Shown here in pieces: positions 1-5,966 of a stretch of 7,112 nucleotides of DNA (position 1 is the stretch's first letter; the number at the start of each line of letters is the position of its first letter). The position numbers and the translations under genes are program-made. Source of the stretch: an uncultured Pseudorhodoferax sp. (GTDB lineage: Bacteria; Pseudomonadota; Gammaproteobacteria; Burkholderiales; Burkholderiaceae); assembly GCA_913776795.1 (NCBI GenBank), contig CAJYRH010000003.1:1-7112 (forward strand), given 5' to 3'. The notes below the pieces were generated by a model, which was given only the letters and a program-made list of their open reading frames with translations, was not told the origin of the DNA and ran no database searches.

Positions 1-612
1 ATCGCGCGCCGCGATGGCCTCGTCGATGCGCAGGTGTTCGGCACGCACGTCGTGCCAGCGGTGCATCAGGGGCTGGGGTGACAGTTCGCGCACGAGGCGG
101 ATCGCCACGCGCGTGTGCTCCATCAGCGCCGCGATCGTCATGACCAGGTAGCGGTTCTCGCTGGCGCGGGCGATGGCGGCGTGGAAGGCGATGTCCTCCT
201 CGATGCCGGGCTCGCCCCGCTGCGCGGCGGCCTCCATCGCCCTGCGCCGCGTCGTGACCGCTGCACGCAGCCGCGTCTCGCGGCTCTGCGCCGCCAGGGC
301 TGCGCTCTCGCCCTCGAGGATGCAGCGGAACTCCAGGAAGCTGCGCACGTCGGGGATGCCCTGGATCGGCCCGTAGTCGATGCGCGTGGGCGCAGACTCC
401 TGCCCGACGAAATGGCCGGCCCCGTGCGCGGCCGTCACGCGGCCTTCCGCGCGCAGGCGGGCCAGCGCCTGGCGCACCACAGGTCGGGAGACACCGAAGC
501 GCCCGGCCAGCGCGTGCTCGCCGGGCAGGCGGTCGCCGGCAACCAGCCTGTCGTGGCCGATCAGGGCCAGTACCTGTTCGTAGACGGTGTCGGTCAGCAA
601 GGGGGCGGGCAC
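1..612 (-). CDS. GntR-family transcriptional regulator, FadR/FCD subfamily (C-terminus cut by window edge)
   Basis: This is a DNA-binding regulator, probably sensing an organic-acid metabolite of the divergent operon. Read from the GTG at 612, it gives 204 residues before the window ends. Residues 8-70 form the GntR winged helix: LPGEHALAGRFGVSRPVVRQ (29-48) is the recognition region, and AHGAGHFVG (62-70) is the wing. Residues 90-204 match the FCD all-helical ligand domain. D140 and H144 (DIAFH) and H193 (EHLRIDEAI) fit the metal/ligand-binding Asp and His positions; the usual last His would lie beyond the edge. The frame is open only back to a stop at 643-645. GTG 612 is the only good start after it, with TTG 600 as a second choice; no strong Shine-Dalgarno is visible. 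The gene is divergent from the catabolic genes, with a palindrome 38 bp upstream, which suggests autoregulation. The family call is firm. The effector is unknown. Confidence 0.9.
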   Translation of the reverse strand, partial: MPAPLLTDTVYEQVLALIGHDRLVAGDRLPGEHALAGRFGVSRPVVRQALARLRAEGRVTAAHGAGHFVGQESAPTRIDYGPIQGIPDVRSFLEFRCILEGESAALAAQSRETRLRAAVTTRRRAMEAAAQRGEPGIEEDIAFHAAIARASENRYLVMTIAALMEHTRVAIRLVRELSPQPLMHRWHDVRAEHLRIDEAIAARD

Positions 613-649
613 GGCGGTGGCTCTGCAGAGGTTGTCCGCGCACTATAGC

Positions 650-666
650 GAGTTGTCTGACAACTC
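650..666. promoter_or_regulatory. Perfect 17-bp palindrome, candidate GntR/FadR-type operator
   Basis: GAGTTGTCTGACAACTC consists of two perfect 8-bp arms around one central base. Its core TTGTCTGACAA fits the TnGTnnnACnA pattern known for FadR-subfamily GntR operators. It lies between the divergent GntR gene (start 612) and the plus-strand operon, so it could control both. A minus-strand TATAGT (647 to 642) lies just beside it, and a plus-strand TTGACA (677-682) lies 10 bp downstream of it. Binding by this particular regulator is inferred. Confidence 0.72.
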
Positions 667-676
667 CTTCTGCAAA

Positions 677-706
677 TTGACATGTGGCCGCGCTGGAGCC
701 GACCAT
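677..706 (+). promoter_or_regulatory. Possible sigma70-type promoter for the plus-strand operon
   Basis: A perfect TTGACA -35 hexamer lies at 677-682 in the only AT-richer stretch of the intergenic region. The best -10 at an allowed distance is GACCAT (701-706, 18-bp spacer), which is poor (3 of 6 consensus bases). The position just downstream of the palindrome and 58 bp before the ATG at 740 makes sense for the operon, but the weak -10 keeps this tentative. Confidence 0.3.
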
Positions 707-739
707 GCGCACCCGCTTCGAACACCACTGCGAGACACC

Positions 740-966
740 ATGACAACGCTTGTGCGCCGGGTGACGGCCTGATGCCGGGCCCCACGCGCCGCCACCGCAC
801 GGACCGCCTGGCCCGACGAGCCCGCCACGCTGGTCGTCCCGTTCGCGGCAGGTGGCGCCCCGACGCCGCCGCGCGCGCCACGGCCACGCACCTGGAAATC
901 GTGGCCGAGACGCCGGCCGGGTCCAGGGCCTTGCAGGCCAGGGATGTCGTGGGCTGCAAGCCCCTC
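740..966 (+). pseudogene. Remnant of a Bug/TctC periplasmic receptor gene (stop codon, frameshift, 3' part missing)
   Basis: The stretch holds recognisable pieces of a Bug receptor N-terminus in two frames. From ATG 740 (preceded by GAGACACC) it reads MTTLVRRVTA, then meets TGA at 770-772. Further along the same frame, 806-859 encodes AWPDEPATLVVPFAAGGA, which matches the first beta strand and glycine loop of mature Bug proteins (typically YPxKPIxLVVPFxAGGxxD). The match continues as PDAAARATATHLE (859-897) only after shifting one base back at a run of four C's (858-861), as though one C was lost. After about 900 the similarity fades: IVAETPAGSR vaguely recalls the VVENRPGAG segment, and the remaining roughly 230 codons are absent before the next gene at 999. 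The signal-peptide core is also missing. It is not a recent copy of the intact receptor at 3196, whose loop reads PNPPGGTSD. The right boundary is approximate. A sequencing error could explain the frameshift but not the stop plus the missing 3' part. Confidence 0.6.
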
Positions 967-998
967 GTCCACACCCCCCACACCGCTGCCGACCGACC

Positions 999-2195
999 AT
1001 GACCACCGTCCGCGCCCTGCGCACCTACCGCCTGCCCGAGCGACCCAGCCTGATCTGGCTGGAACTGGAAACCAGCGATGGCCTGGTCGGCCTGGGCGAG
1101 ACCTTCCGCGGCGCCGCAGCCGTCGAGACCTTCCTGCACGCCGAACTCGCGCCCTACCTGCTGGGCCGCGACGCGCGCCACATCGAGGGCATCTCGCGCC
1201 ACCTGCTCACGCCCTACGTGGGCTACAACAGCTCGGGCACCGAAGTGCGCGCGGCCAGTGCGGTCGACATCGCACTGTGGGACCTGGCCGGCCAGCGCCA
1301 GGGCGTGCCCGTGTACCAGGCGCTGGGTGGCGGCGCGCGGGCCAGCGTGCCGGTCTACAACACCTGCGCGGGCTATGCGTACAACACGACGGGCCAGCGC
1401 CGCGACATCGGCGCAGGCGACCAGTCCGTGGGCCCCTACGACGACCAGGTTGCCTTCATGCGCGATGCCGGCGCCCTCGCCAAGAGCCTGCTCGCCGAGG
1501 GCTACAAGGCCATGAAGATCTGGCCCTTCGACATCTACGTCCCGGCGAGCGGCGGCAACCTCATCACGCTGGCCGACCTGGACAAGGGCCTGCAGCCGTT
1601 CCGCCAGATCCGCGAGGCCGTGGGAAACCGGATCGAGGTGATGTGCGAACTGCACAGCCTGTTCGGCGGCCATTCGGCGCTGCGCATCTGCCAGGCCCTG
1701 GAGGAATACGGCGTGTTCTGGGTCGAGGACCCGCTCAACAAGATGGACGACGTGGCCGGCCTGGCCGACCTGCGCCGGCGCACGCGCGTGCCGATCTGCG
1801 GCAGCGAGACGCTGGGTGGCCTGCGCCCGTTCCGCGACCTCCTGGCCGGCGACGCGCTGGACGTGGTCATGCTCGATCTTTCGTGGTGCGGCGGCATCAC
1901 CGAAGGCCGCAAGATCGCCGCGCTGGCGCAGGCGTACAACCGGCCGCTGGCCCCGCACGACTGCACCGGACCGGTGACGCTGATGGCCGGCCTGCACATG
2001 GCGCTGCACGCGCCCACCGCCATCTACCAGGAGGTGGTGCGCGCCACGCTGGCCACCTGGTACCGGGACATCGTGACGGGCCTGCCCGTGGTCGAGGACG
2101 GCATGGCCCAGCCGCCGGTGGACGCCGGCCTGGGCACGCGGCTGCAGGACAGCTTCAAGCAGCAACCCGGCCTGGTGGTGCGCGAAAGCCGCTGA
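999..2195 (+). CDS. Mandelate racemase/muconate lactonizing enzyme family protein (enolase superfamily), probable sugar-acid dehydratase
   Basis: This predicted cytoplasmic enzyme would abstract the alpha proton of a carboxylate, most likely dehydrating an aldonate/aldarate-type acid or cycloisomerising it. It has 398 residues, usual for the family. The N-terminal capping domain contains GLGETF (31-36), the specificity-loop region. In the (beta/alpha)7-beta barrel, lysines K170 and K173 sit at the end of the second strand (YKAMKIWPFD). The Mg2+ ligands appear to be E217 (CELHS), E243 (WVEDP) and E270 (GSETLGG). D293 (MLDLSWCGG) and H320 (APHDCTGP) form the expected Asp-His dyad, followed by E345. 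ATG 999 is chosen because MTTVRALRTYRL starts like relatives; the frame is open upstream to GTG 852, but that part is non-homologous. No Shine-Dalgarno is visible. The gene directly follows the Bug remnant and precedes the dehydrogenase by 22 bp. The exact substrate is not assignable, and the KIW instead of a KxK motif is discussed as a finding. Confidence 0.88.
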   Translation: MTTVRALRTYRLPERPSLIWLELETSDGLVGLGETFRGAAAVETFLHAELAPYLLGRDARHIEGISRHLLTPYVGYNSSGTEVRAASAVDIALWDLAGQRQGVPVYQALGGGARASVPVYNTCAGYAYNTTGQRRDIGAGDQSVGPYDDQVAFMRDAGALAKSLLAEGYKAMKIWPFDIYVPASGGNLITLADLDKGLQPFRQIREAVGNRIEVMCELHSLFGGHSALRICQALEEYGVFWVEDPLNKMDDVAGLADLRRRTRVPICGSETLGGLRPFRDLLAGDALDVVMLDLSWCGGITEGRKIAALAQAYNRPLAPHDCTGPVTLMAGLHMALHAPTAIYQEVVRATLATWYRDIVTGLPVVEDGMAQPPVDAGLGTRLQDSFKQQPGLVVRESR

Positions 2196-2217
2196 GCCTT
2201 TTGACCTGAGACATCCC

Positions 2218-3171
2218 ATGCTGATCAAGATCGTCGGACTCCACGCCCCCAACGCGCCGCGCCTGCGCGCTTTGCTGGGCGCCGCACACGAGGTGCAGGC
2301 GCTCGACGCCTTCCCCGCCACGGGCGAGATCCAAGCCGACGTGGTCATCGCCAATGCCATCGACGCCGACGCGGCCGCGCGCCTGCGCTGCCGCCTCGTG
2401 CACGTGCCGGGCGCCGGTGCAGAGCAGATCGCGCTGACCGCCCTGCCGGCCGGCACCACGGTCTGCAATGTGCACGGCCATGAGGTGCCGATCGCCGAGT
2501 TCACGCTGCACGCCATCCTCGAGCATTGCCTGCAGCTGTGGCAATACCCGGCGCACCTGGATGCGGAGTCGTTCGCCCAGGTCTACGCCGCGCGGCCGCA
2601 GCATGGCGAGGCCGCAGGCCGCACCGTCGTCATCGTCGGCTTCGGCCACATCGGCCAGGAGATCGCGCGGCGCGCGCGCGCACTCGGCATGCACGTGCTC
2701 GCCGTCACCCGCAGCGGCAAGCCGCACGACCTGGCGGGCGAGAGCGTGGCCGTCGCTGCGCTCGACAGCGTGCTGCCGCGCGCCGACGTGCTGGTGCTTG
2801 CCTGCCCGCTGGACGACGGCACGCGCGGCCTGGTCGGCGCGCGGCAGCTGGCGCTGCTGCCGGCCGGTGCGTTGCTCGTCAACGTGGCGCGCGCCGAGGT
2901 GGTCGATGAAGAGGCCTTGTACGAGGCACTGCGAACCCAGCGCCTGGCCCGCGCCGCGCTCGACGTCTGGTACCAGTACCCCCGCAAGGGCCAGCCACCT
3001 GTCGCACCCTCGCGCTTTCCCATCCATGCGCTGCCCAACGTGCGGGCCACGCCGCACATCTCGGCCATCACGCCGGGGCTGCTGGAGCGGCGCTACGGCT
3101 TCATGGCCGACAACATCGGACGGCTGCTGCAAGGCCAGCCGCTGCGCAACGTCATCCACCCCACCGCCTGA
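2218..3171 (+). CDS. D-isomer-specific 2-hydroxyacid dehydrogenase-family protein
   Basis: This is a predicted NAD(P)-dependent oxidoreductase interconverting a 2-hydroxy acid and a 2-oxo acid in the cytoplasm. It has 317 residues, typical of the glyoxylate/hydroxypyruvate-reductase branch. The Rossmann motif GFGHIG is at 141-146. The end of the next strand reads VTRSGK (163-168), with R165 and no acidic residue, which favours NADP(H). NVARAEVVD (222-230) supplies the substrate-binding Arg R225, and TPHIS (278-282) supplies catalytic His H280. The segment where the catalytic Glu normally lies (DVFxxEP) reads DVWYQYP (249-255), so the canonical Glu is replaced by Y254. The start at 2218 follows the enolase-superfamily gene by 22 bp with a weak GAGACA leader, consistent with one operon. 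It may process the product of that enzyme. The family is sure; the substrate and direction are not. Confidence 0.88.
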   Translation: MLIKIVGLHAPNAPRLRALLGAAHEVQALDAFPATGEIQADVVIANAIDADAAARLRCRLVHVPGAGAEQIALTALPAGTTVCNVHGHEVPIAEFTLHAILEHCLQLWQYPAHLDAESFAQVYAARPQHGEAAGRTVVIVGFGHIGQEIARRARALGMHVLAVTRSGKPHDLAGESVAVAALDSVLPRADVLVLACPLDDGTRGLVGARQLALLPAGALLVNVARAEVVDEEALYEALRTQRLARAALDVWYQYPRKGQPPVAPSRFPIHALPNVRATPHISAITPGLLERRYGFMADNIGRLLQGQPLRNVIHPTA

Positions 3172-3195
3172 CACCACACCCAACCGGAGACAAGC

Positions 3196-4197
3196 ATGGC
3201 ACCGAAGACCCTTTCCCTTTCCCTCTCCCGCCGCGCGCTCGGCATCGCCGCCGCGGCGCTGCTGGCCGGCGCCGCGCTGCCCGGGCACGCGCAGGACGCC
3301 GCGGCCGCCTACCCGAACAAGGCCATCCGCATCATCGTGCCCAACCCGCCCGGCGGCACCTCCGACGTGCTGGCCCGCCTGATCGGCAAGGAACTCGCCG
3401 AGACGCTCAAGCAGCCCGTGGTGGTGGAGAACAAGGCCGGCGGCAATGGCCACATCGGCGCGTCCTTCGTGGCCAAGTCCGCACCGGACGGCTACACGCT
3501 GCTGGTGATGGACATGAGCAACGCCACCATCGGCCCGAGCGTCGCCCAGCTCAACTACAACCCGCTCAAGGAGCTCACGCCCGTCACCATGCCGGCCTAC
3601 TCGCCGCACCTGCTGGTGGTGCGCCACGACCTGCCGGTCAGGAACATCGACGAGCTGGCCGCCTATGCAAAGAAGTCCGGCAGGCCCGTCAGCTTCGGCA
3701 CGCCGCTGGCGTCCATCAGCCAGCTGGCCGGCATCCTGCTGGCGCAGGACAGGGGCTTCGAGTTCAACGTGATCGGCTACAAGGGCGGGGCGCAGGCCCT
3801 CGCGGACCTGGCCGGTGCCCAGATCGATGCCGCCATGGCCAGCGTGCTGGCCACCAACCCGCTGGTGCAGGGCGGCAAGATCAAGGCCATCGCGGTGACG
3901 AGTGCCAAGCCCTTCGCGGCCACCCCCGGCGTGCCCACGGTGGCATCGCAGATCCCGGACTTCGTCACGGGCTCCTGGCAGGGCCTGCTGGCGCCCTCCG
4001 GCACGCCGCCCGCGGTGCTGGACAAGCTGCAGGCCACGGTCAGGCAGATCGTGGCGCGGCCCGACATCGCGAGGCGGCTGGCCGAGCTGGGATCGGAGCC
4101 GTCGGACATGACGCGCCAGCAGATGGCCGAATGGATGCAGCTTGAAACGGTGCGCTGGGCCAAGGTGGTCAAGGACAACAACATCAAGGCCGAGTAG
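3196..4197 (+). CDS. Bug/TctC-family periplasmic tripartite tricarboxylate transporter substrate-binding protein (complete)
   Basis: This is a secreted solute receptor of the tripartite tricarboxylate (TTT) transport type, expected to bind a carboxylate in the periplasm. The 333 residues match the family length. Residues 1-32 are a signal peptide: a basic SRRALG start, the hydrophobic stretch IAAAALLAGAALPG, and probable cleavage after GHA (32). The SRR pair is only a weak Tat resemblance; Sec export is more likely. The mature protein shows IRIIVPNPPGGTSDVLAR (44-61, loop Asp D57), VVVENKAGGNGHIGA (75-89), DGYTLL (98-103), GYKGGAQALADLAGAQIDA (194-212) and LAPSGTPPAVLDKL (265-278), all Bug hallmarks. 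PNPPGG replaces the more common PFAAGG/PFPAGG loop. A clear GGAG Shine-Dalgarno lies in the 24-bp gap after the dehydrogenase, so it is the last gene of the operon. No TctA/TctB genes accompany it here. The ligand is unknown, probably the substrate of the upstream enzymes. Confidence 0.93.
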   Translation: MAPKTLSLSLSRRALGIAAAALLAGAALPGHAQDAAAAYPNKAIRIIVPNPPGGTSDVLARLIGKELAETLKQPVVVENKAGGNGHIGASFVAKSAPDGYTLLVMDMSNATIGPSVAQLNYNPLKELTPVTMPAYSPHLLVVRHDLPVRNIDELAAYAKKSGRPVSFGTPLASISQLAGILLAQDRGFEFNVIGYKGGAQALADLAGAQIDAAMASVLATNPLVQGGKIKAIAVTSAKPFAATPGVPTVASQIPDFVTGSWQGLLAPSGTPPAVLDKLQATVRQIVARPDIARRLAELGSEPSDMTRQQMAEWMQLETVRWAKVVKDNNIKAE

Positions 4198-4273
4198 GGC
4201 GCCGACGCGCGGCGACGCACGCGCACGGCTGCGGCTGACGCGCCCGCCGATGCGCTCTGCATAGCATGCGGGC
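4198..4273. other. Intergenic gap between the Bug gene and the glycosylase gene
   Basis: The 76-bp GC-rich gap contains a small hairpin (CGCCG 4200-4204 with CGGCG 4210-4214, 5-nt loop) directly after the stop codon of the receptor gene. It has no T-tract, so it is at best a weak terminator. Two GCATGC hexamers (4265-4270 and 4273-4278) flank or overlap the next start codon. No convincing promoter hexamers are visible. Confidence 0.3.
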
Positions 4274-4837
4274 ATGCCATCCGCTGCCGCGCTTGATTTC
4301 CAGGGTTCGTCCGTCGACCTCGCCCGCGCCCTGATCGGCACGGTGCTGCTCGTCGACGGTGTCGGCGGCCGCATCGTGGAGACCGAGGCCTACGACGCGG
4401 AGGATCCGGCCTCGCACAGCCACCGCGGGCCCGATGCGCGCAACGCGAGCATGTTCGGCCCGCCCGGCCATGCCTACGTGTACCGCTCCTACGGCATCCA
4501 CTGGTGCCTCAACCTGGTCTGCCGCGAGGCAGGCCACGGCGCAGGCGTGCTGATCCGAGCGCTGGAGCCGACCGTTGGCCTGGACCGCATGCGCGCTCGC
4601 CGTGGCCCCGTCACCGACCGGCTGCTGTGCGCCGGCCCGGGCCGGGTGGGCCAGGCGCTTGGCATCACACGGGCGCACGATGGCATGCCGTTGGACCGCG
4701 CGCCGTTCGCGCTGCGGCCCGCGCCGGTGGCGCCGGCCGTGGTGGTGGGCCCGCGCATCGGCATCTCCAGGGCGCAGGAGGTGCCCTGGCGCTTCGGGCT
4801 GCAAGGCTCTCGCTTCGTCAGCCGGCGGTTTCCATGA
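4274..4837 (+). CDS. 3-methyladenine-DNA glycosylase, AAG/MPG family
   Basis: This is a base-excision repair enzyme that flips out and removes alkylated or deaminated purines, leaving an abasic site. The 187 residues are the usual compact bacterial size. The family's catalytic block is clear: [10 protein letters not shown] (32-41) contains E38, matching catalytic Glu125 of human AAG, and Y40, matching Tyr127. ASHSHRG (46-52) gives H48, matching His136. [19 protein letters not shown] (56-74) carries the intercalating Tyr at Y73, and WCLN (77-80) gives N80, matching Asn169. The C-terminal RIGIS (161-165) and WRF (172-174) are also typical. ATG 4274 is used; an ATG at 4266 is out of frame. No good Shine-Dalgarno is visible. 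The stop overlaps the next start as ATGA, so the DUF72 gene is probably translationally coupled. No substitutions at key residues are seen, so activity is expected. Confidence 0.93.
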   Translation: MPSAAALDFQGSSVDLARALIGTVLLVDGVGGRIVETEAYDAEDPASHSHRGPDARNASMFGPPGHAYVYRSYGIHWCLNLVCREAGHGAGVLIRALEPTVGLDRMRARRGPVTDRLLCAGPGRVGQALGITRAHDGMPLDRAPFALRPAPVAPAVVVGPRIGISRAQEVPWRFGLQGSRFVSRRFP

Positions 4838-5592
4838 ATCCGCAGGCGCTGCGCATCGGCACGGCCGGCTGGAGCGTTCCGCGCGCGGTGGCCGAGCGCT
4901 TCGGCGGCGAGGGCAGCCACTTGGCGCGCTACGCCAGGGTGCTGGGCTGTGCGGAGATCAACACATCCTTCCACCGCAGCCACCGCCCCGAGGTCTACGC
5001 GCGCTGGGCCGCCCAGACGCCGCCGGGCTTTCGCTTCGCCGTCAAGCTGCCGCGCAGCATCACGCACGACCAGAGGCTGCGCGCAGCGCGGGCACCTCTG
5101 GAACGCTTCATCGCCGAGGTGGCCGGCCTGGGCGACCGCCTGGGCGTGCTGCTGGTGCAGTTGCCGCCGTCGCTGGCCTTCGAGGCCAGGCCGGTGGGCG
5201 CGTTCTTTCGGCTGCTGGCGACGCTCTTCGAAGGGGCAGTCGTCTGCGAGCCACGCCATGCCAGCTGGTTCGAGGCTGCGGCGGACCGTCGGCTGGTGCA
5301 ATGGCGCGTCGGCCGTGTCGCGGCCGATCCGGCGCGCTGGCCGGCGGCGGCCGTGCCGGGTGGCTGGCTGGGGCCGGCAGGCGACGGAACGGGCGCAGTT
5401 CTCTACCACCGCTGGCATGGGTCGCCACGCACCTACTGGTCGGCCTACGGCGACGGGTGGCTGCAGGCGCGGGCGGCCGGACTGGCACGCTGGCCGGCTG
5501 GCGCCGTGCGGTGGTGCATCTTCGACAACACCGCGGCGGGCGCGGCTGCGCCCGATGCGCTGCGTCTGCAGGCTTTGGTGGACCAGGCATGA
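4834..5592 (+). CDS. DUF72 domain protein (YecE-like TIM barrel)
   Basis: This 252-residue protein covers the whole DUF72 (PF01904) family, whose solved members are TIM barrels with no firmly assigned biochemical function. Signature segments appear in order: [10 protein letters not shown] (7-16), [10 protein letters not shown] (41-50), [12 protein letters not shown] (68-79), [11 protein letters not shown] (103-113), CEPRHASWF (138-146), [15 protein letters not shown] (191-205) and [15 protein letters not shown] (229-243). The conserved Glu, Arg, His and Asp residues in these loops would ring the barrel mouth and look like a catalytic or nucleic-acid/phosphate-binding site, by inference. No signal peptide is seen, so it is cytoplasmic. 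The start codon overlaps the stop of the DNA glycosylase gene (ATGA at 4834), and its own stop overlaps the next start in the same way. This arrangement points to co-regulated and possibly equimolar products with a repair link. Family assignment is firm; function is open. Confidence 0.9.
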   Translation: MNPQALRIGTAGWSVPRAVAERFGGEGSHLARYARVLGCAEINTSFHRSHRPEVYARWAAQTPPGFRFAVKLPRSITHDQRLRAARAPLERFIAEVAGLGDRLGVLLVQLPPSLAFEARPVGAFFRLLATLFEGAVVCEPRHASWFEAAADRRLVQWRVGRVAADPARWPAAAVPGGWLGPAGDGTGAVLYHRWHGSPRTYWSAYGDGWLQARAAGLARWPAGAVRWCIFDNTAAGAAAPDALRLQALVDQA

Positions 5593-5873
5593 CGGACGCC
5601 GCCATCGAACACGGCATCTTCGACCTGCTCGCAGCGCGCAGGCCGGGTGCCACGGTCTGCCCGTCCGAGGTGGCCCGCGCGCTGGAGCCCGATGGTGCGC
5701 GGTGGCGCGCACTGATGCCGCAGGTGCGCCAGGTGGCGCAGCAGCTGGCACTGCAAGGACGGCTGCGGGTGACGCGCGGTGGCGTGCCGGTGGATGCGAC
5801 CGATGCGGGCGGGCCCATCCGCCTGGGCCTGGTGCCCACGCACGGCGCGGCCGCTGACGGCCCGCGGCGGTGA
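5589..5873 (+). CDS. DUF3253 family small protein, winged-helix-like
   Basis: This 94-residue cytoplasmic protein resembles the DUF3253 family (PF11625). The core is IFDLLAARRPGATVCPSEVA (10-29), RWRALMPQVRQVAQQLALQG (38-57) and RLRVTRGGVPVDATDAGGPIRL (58-79). The order helix, CPSEVAR helix, long helix, then two strands rich in Arg resembles a winged-helix fold, so nucleic-acid binding is plausible but not shown. The C-terminal tail (about 80-94) is low-complexity. Its ATG overlaps the stop of the DUF72 gene as ATGA (5589-5592), which suggests translational coupling as the third member of the glycosylase cassette. The biochemical role is unknown. Confidence 0.83.
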   Translation: MTDAAIEHGIFDLLAARRPGATVCPSEVARALEPDGARWRALMPQVRQVAQQLALQGRLRVTRGGVPVDATDAGGPIRLGLVPTHGAAADGPRR

Positions 5874-5916
5874 CGCCCCGCAGCCGGCACGCCGGCGCGT
5901 GCATCCAATGCGGTTG

Positions 5917-5946
5917 GGCAGTGGCGGCCCGCCGGGCCGCACTGCC
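5917..5946. terminator. Strong hairpin after the glycosylase-DUF72-DUF3253 cassette
   Basis: GGCAGTGGCGGCCC (5917-5930) pairs with GGGCCGCACTGCC (5934-5946) as a 13-bp stem with one bulged G (5923) and a 3-nt loop. It sits in the 93-bp gap between the DUF3253 stop and the next start at 5967. There is no T-run after it on either strand. It may be an atypical terminator, an RNA-stabilising structure, or a leader structure of the following gene, whose Shine-Dalgarno lies only about 10 bp further on. A smaller repeat, GCCGGC at 5883-5888 and 5891-5896, lies upstream. Confidence 0.4.
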
Positions 5947-5966
5947 GACCACGCTGGAGAACACCC

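Noticed and set aside
642..670. Full sigma70 promoter for the GntR gene using TATAGT (647 to 642)
   Set aside because: No acceptable -35 is found at 15-18 bp; the nearest TTG hexamers give spacers of about 11 or 22 bp. Only the -10-like box is mentioned.
852..998. Upstream extension of the enolase-superfamily gene to GTG 852
   Set aside because: The added residues are Arg-rich and unlike the family N-terminus. This stretch is better explained as Bug remnant read in another frame.
594..2516. Long minus-strand open frame (640 codons) opposite the enolase-superfamily gene
   Set aside because: It is a high-GC shadow: the plus strand encodes a clear family member over most of its length, and the translation is Ala/Arg/Gly-rich with no recognisable domain.
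4265..4278. Two GCATGC hexamers as a possible operator or attachment site
   Set aside because: They are short, self-palindromic and expected by chance in GC-rich DNA; the second one contains the start codon of the glycosylase gene.
2155..4374. Very long minus-strand open frame (739 codons) opposite the dehydrogenase and Bug genes
   Set aside because: The plus-strand genes show conserved motifs throughout. The antisense product is low-complexity, His/Arg/Gly-rich, and starts inside the glycosylase gene.
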